Below are positions 1-5,460 of a DNA stretch of 5,460 nt, piece after piece. The position numbers and the translations under genes are program-made. Under the pieces are notes generated by a model. That model saw nothing but the letters and a program-made list of their open reading frames with translations, did not search any database and was not told where the DNA came from. Source of the DNA: an uncultured Bacteroidia bacterium (GTDB lineage Bacteria > Bacteroidota > Bacteroidia > SpSt-205); the NCBI GenBank assembly GCA_937995505.1, contig CALKJV010000123.1, positions 1-5,460 on the forward strand. The letters run 5' to 3'. The first letter of the stretch is position 1; each line of letters begins with the position of its first letter.

Positions 1-860
1 CCACCTTGGAAGGAAAACATGCGAGAGATATTGAACCCCAGCCGCAGAAGGGGAGCGTTTGTGAGGAGGGCTTGGTTTTCGCTCAGGCCGGCAGCGTTAG
101 TAAGGCCTATCTGAAAGACATGCCCGCCGGTCTCTACCTCAAACCCAGCGCTCCAGGGAATCTGATAGCCGGGAAGAGGGGTTTTGGTGGGGTCATCTTC
201 TAAGGCGGCTCTCCACAAAGGGAAGGAGCCTTCAGCCATGAGGGTCAGCCGGGGAGTGAGCTTGAGTCGTACCCCTGCATGCGCCCAAAACCAGTCATTC
301 AGCGCCTGGGGAGAAAGCGCCATATTTTGGTGCAGCCAGAGAATACCCCCCATTGCCGAGAAGCGCCGCGAAAACTTTCGTGCTATCAGGAGCTGATGAA
401 GGTATTCTAAGCGCCCCGTCCACTCTGTGTAGCGCGGCGGGGTCGTCCGCTCCGTGAAAAATACCATTCCCACCCAAGTAACGCTGACCGGCATGCCCTT
501 TGGAGCCTTTTGGGTAAGGAGGCGCAGCTTTGCGTAGCCATTCCACCACTTGCCAAGTCCTGTACGCTCGAGGCCGACCTCCGCCCAGGGAAGCACACTA
601 TACCCAAAGCTGAGGCGCACATTTGCCCCAGCATCTATGCCAAAGAAGTTTGCGTATCCCTGGCGCATATCTCCAAATCGGTGCGCTACCCGAAACTCCA
701 AGTGCTTTGCAGGGGGAAGCTCAGGGGTGTGAAGGTTATAGAGGCGAGTTCCTTTGAAGGTCGCTAAGACAGGCTGAGGGGGCTCTTCTTCGGGTTGGCT
801 CCAGAGGAGCCCCCCGAGGCCCACGACCAGCGCTATTCGGGGTAGCCGGAGTCGACCCAT
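1..860 (-). CDS. DUF5777-like outer-membrane beta-barrel protein (3' end cut by window edge)
   Basis: The frame opens at an ATG (860-858) and stays open for 286 codons to the left edge with no stop, so the extreme C-terminus is missing. Residues 1-22 form a signal peptide: Arg at 3, 5 and 8, a hydrophobic Ile9-Trp20 core, and likely cleavage near Ser21-Gln22, followed by a Glu/Pro-rich linker. Residues 34-63 carry what I recall as the DUF5777 family signature: TFKGTRLYNLHTPE, then LEFRVAHRFG. Next come FFGID-type and alternating amphipathic strands rich in Gly, Tyr and Trp (for example LSFGYSVLPWAEVGLERT), typical of an outer-membrane barrel. Family members are, from memory, about 280-300 residues, so little is lost. 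The molecular function of the family is unknown to me. The start lies inside the preceding cytochrome gene, in another frame with a 28-base overlap, which suggests translational coupling. The family call is from memory of motifs, not a search. Confidence 0.85.
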   Translation of the reverse strand, partial: MGRLRLPRIALVVGLGGLLWSQPEEEPPQPVLATFKGTRLYNLHTPELPPAKHLEFRVAHRFGDMRQGYANFFGIDAGANVRLSFGYSVLPWAEVGLERTGLGKWWNGYAKLRLLTQKAPKGMPVSVTWVGMVFFTERTTPPRYTEWTGRLEYLHQLLIARKFSRRFSAMGGILWLHQNMALSPQALNDWFWAHAGVRLKLTPRLTLMAEGSFPLWRAALEDDPTKTPLPGYQIPWSAGFEVETGGHVFQIGLTNAAGLSENQALLTNAPLLRLGFNISRMFSFQG

Positions 861-1180
861 TTTTTGAGTTTAGCTAAGGTACAGTCGTCTAACTTACCGC
901 TGGGGGGCATAGAGCCGTTTTCCATGCTGCGGTACCATTTGCCGTTAGCGTTGGCCTGTTTCACCTGCTCGTACGTTTCAAGGCGGATCCCGCGAGAGGG
1001 ATTAGCCCCGCCGTGACAGCTCGTACAGTGCTGCTGCATGACCTGAGCTACATAACCCCGATAAGTAATGACGGCTGTATCTGCCTGAGGACAGGTTGGA
1101 GAGGCTGGGGCCGGCTTTTCCTTCTTGCAAGCCAAGAGGCCCAAAGCTATACCCACCCAAAAGCCAAGGGAGCGGAGCAT
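833..1180 (-). CDS. Monoheme c-type cytochrome lipoprotein
   Basis: A 115-residue protein from the ATG at 1180-1178. Residues 1-18 are a lipoprotein signal (hydrophobic core, lipobox LLAC, lipidated Cys18), followed by a Lys/Pro/Ala-rich tether. The heme-binding motif CTSCH is at 52-56, with His56 the proximal ligand. Met91 in the SMPPSGKL segment is the likely distal ligand; Met86 is an alternative. Cys30 and Cys100 flank the heme domain and could form a disulfide. The C-terminal KLKKWVDSGYPE helix matches small Bacteroidota cytochromes with an 'MPP.G.L..C....I..WI..G' ending, as I recall them. It should be a membrane-anchored periplasmic electron carrier; its partner is not shown. An in-frame GTG at 1207-1205 would add nine residues. 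I prefer the ATG because it gives a normal-length lipoprotein signal. The gene begins 35 bases after dapA and overlaps the next gene by 28 bases. Confidence 0.85.
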   Translation of the reverse strand: MLRSLGFWVGIALGLLACKKEKPAPASPTCPQADTAVITYRGYVAQVMQQHCTSCHGGANPSRGIRLETYEQVKQANANGKWYRSMENGSMPPSGKLDDCTLAKLKKWVDSGYPE

Positions 1181-1215
1181 CTTAAGGGAAACAAAAAACG
1201 CTATCACCGAGGCTT

Positions 1216-2118
1216 CTAGGCTGTAGCGGATAAGCTTGCGGAGAAGGCTGCGAGGGCCTCGGCGAGGCGAGCTCGCAGACTTTCAGAGGCCGGCAAGAGG
1301 GGCAGGCGCGTCCAGGGACCTGTAAGCTGCATTTCTGCTAAGAGTCCTTTGATGCCGGTGGGGTTGCCTTCGGCGAAGCAGAGACGCATCAGCGGCAGCA
1401 GGGCCGACTCTAGCCGGCGCACGAGGGGGAGGTTGCCACTGCGGGCTGCTTCTACCAGCTGCTTCATGACACCAGGGAGGGCATTGCCCAGCACCGAAAT
1501 TACCCCTACGTACCCCATGAGAATTGCCGGCGCCGCCAGCACATCATCGCCTGAGACGAGCTGGAAGTACGGCGGCCGCTGCGCATACAGCTCCATGCCC
1601 TGAATAAGGTCTAAGGAGGCATCCTTAAGCGCAATCACCTGCCCGGGAAAGGCCTCCGCCAAACGCAAGGTAATCGCTGGCGGCAAGTGTACCCCCGTAC
1701 GCACGGGAACATTGTACAGGATAATAGGTAAGGGGCTTCGCTCTGCGAGGTAAGCGTAGTGGGCATACAGGCCTTCGGCGGTAGGCTTATTGTAGTAGGG
1801 GGTTACCGAAAGGAAGGCTTTAGCGGGAAAGTGCTGAGCGTAAAGCCGCATCTCCCCGGCAATCGCGTGGGTATCATAGCCTCCCGCTCCAATAACGATG
1901 GGGATGCGGCCCCCCACTTCCTCAAAGAGTACTTCCAGCAGGTGCAGGCGCTCTTCTAAGGTTTGGGTTACGGCTTCGCCGGTGGTGCCGAGGGCCACGA
2001 GGTAATCTGCCCCATTCTCTGCTACATGTCTAGCCAGGCGGCGTAGCGCAGGCTCATCTAAGCCGCCATCTTCTCTGAAGGGCGTAGCGAGGGCCACGCC
2101 CAAACCTGAGCAGTCCAT
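1216..2118 (-). CDS. dapA: 4-hydroxy-tetrahydrodipicolinate synthase (DapA)
   Basis: A complete 300-residue class I aldolase-type TIM barrel. The enzyme condenses pyruvate with L-aspartate-4-semialdehyde in the cytoplasm, the first committed step towards diaminopimelate (cell wall) and lysine. All catalytic landmarks are visible. GTTGEA is at 44-49, with Thr45-Thr46 matching the E. coli Thr44-Thr45 pair. PYYNKP is at 107-112, with Tyr109 matching Tyr107. YNVPVRTG is at 135-142, with Tyr135 the proton-relay tyrosine and Arg140 the substrate-carboxylate arginine. Lys165 in LKDAS is the Schiff-base lysine, and SGDD is at 189-192. Length is normal for the family (about 290-300), with a short Ala/Ser-rich tail. 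These residues argue for true DapA over N-acetylneuraminate lyase or KDG aldolase relatives. The ATG start lies 41 bases after the receptor stop, with no obvious Shine-Dalgarno. It is probably co-transcribed with a neighbour but has no functional link to the envelope genes that I can see. Confidence 0.95.
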   Translation of the reverse strand: MDCSGLGVALATPFREDGGLDEPALRRLARHVAENGADYLVALGTTGEAVTQTLEERLHLLEVLFEEVGGRIPIVIGAGGYDTHAIAGEMRLYAQHFPAKAFLSVTPYYNKPTAEGLYAHYAYLAERSPLPIILYNVPVRTGVHLPPAITLRLAEAFPGQVIALKDASLDLIQGMELYAQRPPYFQLVSGDDVLAAPAILMGYVGVISVLGNALPGVMKQLVEAARSGNLPLVRRLESALLPLMRLCFAEGNPTGIKGLLAEMQLTGPWTRLPLLPASESLRARLAEALAAFSASLSATA

Positions 2119-2159
2119 AAGCCAGACTAAGATACAGATTTTCAGGCATTCAGAGAGGT

Positions 2160-5069
2160 TTAGAGGTCAATCCAGACGCCGGCATACACGAGCCGCCCGA
2201 TGTAGGGCGCGCCATAGGCTTGGAAGAAGCGCCGCCCTAAGAGGTTGGTGCCGCCGACTTTGTAGGTGATCTCTGGCGTGGCCGCAGGTCGCCAGCTTAC
2301 TTGCCCATCCAACGTACCATAGCCAGGCACATACCCCGTGAACTGCGGCGACCCCTCAAACCAAAAACCATGTACCCATCGCCATGTCAGCGCAAAACCC
2401 ACATACCGAATATCCCGCCCAAAAGCCGAAAATACCAGGTCCCGTGCACTTAGCCCTAAGTTATACTTATGCGGTGGCGTATTGAAGGCAGGAATGATAG
2501 GGTCACTGTGCGGCGGAATCTCTCGTAGCACGCGCCGACCCAAAAAGTTATTTACCGCTCGAGCGATATCGTTCATTTGGGCGCCGCCTTTGTTGAGCAC
2601 AGCCCAGGTGTAGCTGCCCGAGAAAGTGTATTTTTTCGCAAAGTAGTAATACAACCCTAAGGCAAAGCCTTGCGTAGTCACGATGTCTGAGGCGTTAGCG
2701 GAAAGGCGGTAGATCTGGATGGGGCGTCCCGTAATGAGGTCAGGTATCGTAGAGATCAGACGAAAGCCCAAAAAGTTCCAGTACCAGCTGAAAAAATACC
2801 CTGCATCTACAAAGAGCCGTTCCTTCCAGATGCCCTTATAGCCCAGCTCAAGGGTGCGTAGCCTTTCGGGGCGCACGCCAGGCACATAAATAGGCTGCAA
2901 ATAGCGCATATCTCCCGTCGCCGTGAAGTCATACAGCGCCTCTAAGGGAATAATTCCGCCCATGCCTTCAAAGTTTCCTTTGAGGATCGCGCGTCCGACA
3001 TTATAGTATAAGTACTGGTCCTGCAGGGTAGGATACCGCAAGGCCGAGGTGTAGGCCGCTCGCAGCGTATGGAAGCGCCGCACCTCGTAGGTTATCATTA
3101 CGGCCGGCGAGTAAATGAAGTTGTAGCGCAGAGCCGAGCGTACCTTCTCAAAGGAAAAACGGTCAAGGACATTGCGTTCCCGCACGAAATTCTGCTGAGC
3201 GTCGGCGCGTAAGGCAAGCCCTATTCGCAGTCTATCCCGCTCCAGCCAGCGAGTCTCTAAGTGCCCAAAAACGCCCCATTCATACAGCGTAATACGGCGG
3301 TAGCCCCTTTCAGGTGCATTGGGGTCTATCAGCGTATCGGCAAAAATGGTCCCGTACGACTTGGGAAGGTACTTTCGGTAGTTAGCGCCCCAGTGAAGGG
3401 TGATTTTTTCGGTAATTTTCCACTCATATCCGCCTTGCACATGCACCAGCGAAGAGTTGTCCACAAAGCGGCTACCGCCGCCCAAAAAGCTAGGATTAGA
3501 GATGATTCGCTCAAAAACCGCATTAAACTCTGGCGTACCTGGCTCTAAGCGCGACTTGCAGGTATCGCAAAAGAACGGATTGCCTCGGCTATCTGCAAAA
3601 GCCCGCGCAATCTGATGCCACACTAGGAGGGAGTCGCGGTATTTATCCAGCACGTACTGGTACTGCTGCGCGAAGTCGGGGTTATTGATAAAGGTTTGAG
3701 GAAAGTCAGGGTCTTGGCGCAGCCGCTGACTGAAGGGAATGAATGCCGCTTGATAGTCCAGCGCCCAACGGGTAGAAGGCTTGGCATAGTTTTGAAGGAT
3801 AAGCGCCGTGAAAACAATATCGTATGACTTTCCGGCGTCTTCGGTAGTGTGGTAGGTTCGTAAGTAAAAGTTTTCGCCTTTGAGCTCGGCTTTGTGCTGG
3901 AAAAATAAGATATCTCGGATGCTGTATCGGTTATCGCCTTGGTAGACGGTGGTGCCTGTACCGAAGTTTGCGCTGTACTCGGCGCGCAGGGTGGGCGTGA
4001 GCTTGTAGTAGAGCCCGCCGGAGAGTTTGAGGCTTTTGACCTGATAATCTACCAGCTCGCGCTCCCAGTAGCCGGTACGGTGGTAAATGCCGAGGCCAGG
4101 GAAAAAGTACTGGCTATAAGCAGAGTTGTCAAAGTTATTAGAGCGGGGGTCAGGGTTCTCGTCGCCGTAGCGGTTTACGGCGTCGTAGCCGCCAGGGTTG
4201 CCTTGGCCTACTAGAGATTGCGTAGTGGGGGCATCGTTATCGGCGGGCCAGTCCTGGGCCTTCAAGAAGGATCCTGTGAGCTTGAAGGCAAACCGCTCAG
4301 AGGGCCCCACGGTCTGTGCAAACCGAAATCCCGTCTCTACAAGCCCACGATTACCTACTTTGAAGCTTACCGAGGTGCCCGGGTGAAGGAAAGGGTCTTT
4401 TAGGTGCATCACGATTACCCCGTTAAAGGCATTTGGGCCATACAGCGCCGATTGTGCACCTACGACTAGCTCCACGGACTGGATGTCCAGCTCTGAGGCG
4501 CCCACGAAGTTCCCCAGAGAAAAATTCAGGCCCGGCGCCTGATTATCCATGCCATCTACGATTTGCAGGGTACGCACGGGCCGCGTGCTATTGAACCCAC
4601 GGGTATTGATTATCTTGAAGCCTAAGCTAGCTGTGGTAATGTCAACGCCCTTGAGGTTGGCGAGGTTTTCGTAAAAGTCGGGGGAAGCGCTTTCTCGCAC
4701 TGCCAGCGCGTCCATCGTCTCAATGGTGAGAGGGGATTCTTGCTGCTTCTGGCTGATGCGAATGTCAACGATTTCCACCGCTTGCTGGAAGACCTCTTTT
4801 TCGCCGAGGAGGATGCGCAGAGGCTTAAAAGCTGAAACAAGTACTTTGGCGGTATCATAGCCCACATACGTGACAAGGAGAGTAACGGGCAGACGCTCTT
4901 TGAGCAGCAGGGAAAAGTTTCCCTTTTCATCGGTCAAGGTACCGACGGACATACCTTGGATACGGACGGTAGCCCCAGGAAGGGGCTCCCCCGTAGCCCC
5001 ATCCAGCACTACCCCCGTGATGGATTGCGCCTGTACTACTCCCAGAAAAGCCCAAAGCCAAAAACGCAT
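2160..5069 (-). CDS. TonB-dependent outer-membrane receptor with carboxypeptidase-regulatory-like domain
   Basis: A complete 969-residue receptor from the ATG at 5069-5067. A short signal peptide (RFWLWAFLGVVQA, likely cut after Ala14) precedes a CarboxypepD_reg-like domain at about 16-90, with ITGVVLDGATGEPLPGATV, the GTLTDEKGNF turn and VTYVGY. Then come a linker that may hold the TonB box (about 97-106), a plug domain (about 112-228; INTRGFN, VDGMDNQAPG, SVELVVGAQSALYGPNAFNGV), and a 22-strand-type barrel from about 232 to the end. A CDTC motif (Cys501, Cys504) lies in a probable loop of the barrel. It should import a ligand across the outer membrane using TonB/ExbBD energy; the substrate is unknown. 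No SusD-like gene lies in the visible flanks, and the plug lacks the usual SusC features, so I would not call it SusC. An upstream in-frame GTG at 5099 would put the start inside the hairpin stem and add ten residues before a good signal peptide, so I reject it. Confidence 0.92.
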   Translation of the reverse strand: MRFWLWAFLGVVQAQSITGVVLDGATGEPLPGATVRIQGMSVGTLTDEKGNFSLLLKERLPVTLLVTYVGYDTAKVLVSAFKPLRILLGEKEVFQQAVEIVDIRISQKQQESPLTIETMDALAVRESASPDFYENLANLKGVDITTASLGFKIINTRGFNSTRPVRTLQIVDGMDNQAPGLNFSLGNFVGASELDIQSVELVVGAQSALYGPNAFNGVIVMHLKDPFLHPGTSVSFKVGNRGLVETGFRFAQTVGPSERFAFKLTGSFLKAQDWPADNDAPTTQSLVGQGNPGGYDAVNRYGDENPDPRSNNFDNSAYSQYFFPGLGIYHRTGYWERELVDYQVKSLKLSGGLYYKLTPTLRAEYSANFGTGTTVYQGDNRYSIRDILFFQHKAELKGENFYLRTYHTTEDAGKSYDIVFTALILQNYAKPSTRWALDYQAAFIPFSQRLRQDPDFPQTFINNPDFAQQYQYVLDKYRDSLLVWHQIARAFADSRGNPFFCDTCKSRLEPGTPEFNAVFERIISNPSFLGGGSRFVDNSSLVHVQGGYEWKITEKITLHWGANYRKYLPKSYGTIFADTLIDPNAPERGYRRITLYEWGVFGHLETRWLERDRLRIGLALRADAQQNFVRERNVLDRFSFEKVRSALRYNFIYSPAVMITYEVRRFHTLRAAYTSALRYPTLQDQYLYYNVGRAILKGNFEGMGGIIPLEALYDFTATGDMRYLQPIYVPGVRPERLRTLELGYKGIWKERLFVDAGYFFSWYWNFLGFRLISTIPDLITGRPIQIYRLSANASDIVTTQGFALGLYYYFAKKYTFSGSYTWAVLNKGGAQMNDIARAVNNFLGRRVLREIPPHSDPIIPAFNTPPHKYNLGLSARDLVFSAFGRDIRYVGFALTWRWVHGFWFEGSPQFTGYVPGYGTLDGQVSWRPAATPEITYKVGGTNLLGRRFFQAYGAPYIGRLVYAGVWIDL

Positions 5070-5079
5070 CTCTGCAAAG

Positions 5080-5114
5080 TAAATATGAAGGGGGCGCACT
5101 TTCTGTGCACCCCC
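5080..5114 (-). terminator. Probable intrinsic terminator between the barrel protein and the receptor gene
   Basis: Read on the minus strand, GGGGGTGCAC (5114-5105), loop AGAAA (5104-5100) and GTGCGCCCCC (5099-5090) form a 10-bp stem with a single G-U wobble. It is followed by a moderately T-rich run, CTTCATATTTA (5089-5079). The hairpin begins 25 bases after the stop codon of the upstream gene. The T tract is imperfect, so it may be a leaky terminator or a 5' leader structure of the receptor mRNA. On the plus strand no T-run follows, so the minus orientation is favoured. Confidence 0.55.
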
Positions 5115-5139
5115 TAGTAGACAGCTTAGGCCTGGTAAC

Positions 5140-5460
5140 TTAGAACCAGAAAATGAGCTGGAACTGCAAGCTACTTAGACGGCCCTTGAGCTTCTCATAA
5201 GGTTTGAGGTCTTTTGCACCGAGTGCCTCAAACTTGAGATCCTTGTCAAAAAAGTTGATAAGGCCATAGTTGTACAGCACCGTAAAGTCAATCGTACCTA
5301 CCCCTTCAATTTCCACATCCACCCCTGCACCCCCTGAGGCCGTAGCCAGAAAGGTACCGAAATGGGAGCCCGTACGAGTGCGGTCTTGGTCAACAAAATC
5401 CACTGATACGATAACCTTATCGGAATTCGTAGAGGAGCCCACGCGCACATCCACTTGCCC
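5140..5460 (-). CDS. Outer-membrane beta-barrel protein, C-terminal fragment (5' end outside window)
   Basis: The frame is open from the right edge to a TAA at 5142-5140, giving the last 106 residues. The true start lies outside the window; the GTG at 5454 is an internal Val codon in an uninterrupted frame, not a convincing start. The sequence alternates polar and hydrophobic residues in barrel-strand fashion. It contains a Gly-rich turn followed by strand (ASGGAGVDVEIEG), then TIDFTVLYNYGLINFF, a charged loop (KDLKFEALGAKDLK), and a last strand ending LQFQLIFWF. The terminal aromatic Phe is the classic signal of outer-membrane barrels recognised by the BAM machinery. The pattern resembles the small PorT-like/'porin family' barrels common in Bacteroidota, but the fragment is too short to assign a subfamily or role. 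It is separated from the receptor gene by 70 bases holding a likely terminator. Confidence 0.7.
   Translation of the reverse strand, partial: GQVDVRVGSSTNSDKVIVSVDFVDQDRTRTGSHFGTFLATASGGAGVDVEIEGVGTIDFTVLYNYGLINFFDKDLKFEALGAKDLKPYEKLKGRLSSLQFQLIFWF

Noticed and set aside
295..767. Several open frames of 60-85 codons on both strands in the left 830 bases, such as 510-767 (+) and 295-549 (-).
   Set aside because: They are out-of-frame shadows of the DUF5777-like gene: low-complexity or Arg/Pro/Ser-rich translations with no domain or signal, while the 860-to-1 frame is continuous and matches a family.
1181..1207. GTG start at 1207 for the cytochrome lipoprotein.
   Set aside because: The ATG at 1180 gives a standard lipoprotein signal. 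The longer form cannot be excluded, because it begins only 8 bases after the dapA stop.
2127..2134. TATCTTAG on the minus strand just upstream of dapA, close to the Bacteroidota -7 consensus TAnnTTTG.
   Set aside because: One mismatch and no TTTG-like -33 element at the proper distance upstream; such near-matches are frequent by chance.
2160..5069. Assigning the receptor as SusC.
   Set aside because: No SusD partner is visible and the plug lacks the usual SusC features; the N-terminal regulatory-like domain alone is shared by many non-SusC receptors.
5075..5082. TTACTTTG on the minus strand, five bases before the receptor ATG, resembling a -7 element.
   Set aside because: It would imply a leaderless transcript, has a mismatch in the key TA, and lacks a clear -33 element because the hairpin occupies that place.
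5070..5099. GTG start at 5099 for the receptor (979-residue version).
   Set aside because: It begins inside the hairpin stem and adds a polar stretch before a normal signal peptide that starts at the ATG at 5069.

Overview
The window looks like chromosome of a member of the Bacteroidota, probably a deep-branching or moderately thermophilic lineage. The phylum call rests on four things: a TonB-dependent receptor with an N-terminal carboxypeptidase-regulatory-like domain, a DUF5777-type beta-barrel protein, a small lipoprotein cytochrome of a kind common in this phylum, and the absence of clear Shine-Dalgarno sites. The genus cannot be named from the sequence. The lineage guess beyond phylum comes only from the fairly high GC and the Arg/Leu/Pro-rich proteins.

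All five genes lie on the minus strand, so transcription runs from high to low coordinates. In that order: (1) 5460-5140, the C-terminal part of an outer-membrane beta-barrel protein, cut by the window edge. (2) A 70-base gap with a strong GC-rich hairpin (5114-5090) that looks like an intrinsic terminator. (3) 5069-2160, a complete 969-residue TonB-dependent receptor without a SusD partner here. (4) 2118-1216, dapA, the first committed enzyme of the diaminopimelate/lysine pathway. (5) 1180-833, a monoheme c-type cytochrome lipoprotein. (6) 860-1, a DUF5777-like beta-barrel protein. This last gene overlaps the end of the cytochrome gene by 28 bases and runs off the left edge only a little short of its expected C-terminus.

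The receptor, dapA, cytochrome and DUF5777 genes are closely spaced (41, 35 and -28 bases) and could share a transcript. The clearest functional unit is the overlapping cytochrome/DUF5777 pair: a periplasm-facing heme lipoprotein encoded with an outer-membrane barrel of unknown function. dapA is a housekeeping gene that appears simply to sit among envelope genes.

The window is almost entirely coding. I saw no RNA gene, mobile element, CRISPR array or long repeat. No clearly new system is present. The points most worth a look are the cytochrome/DUF5777 pair, the CxxC insert in the receptor barrel, and three start sites where the longest reading frame is probably wrong or truncated.
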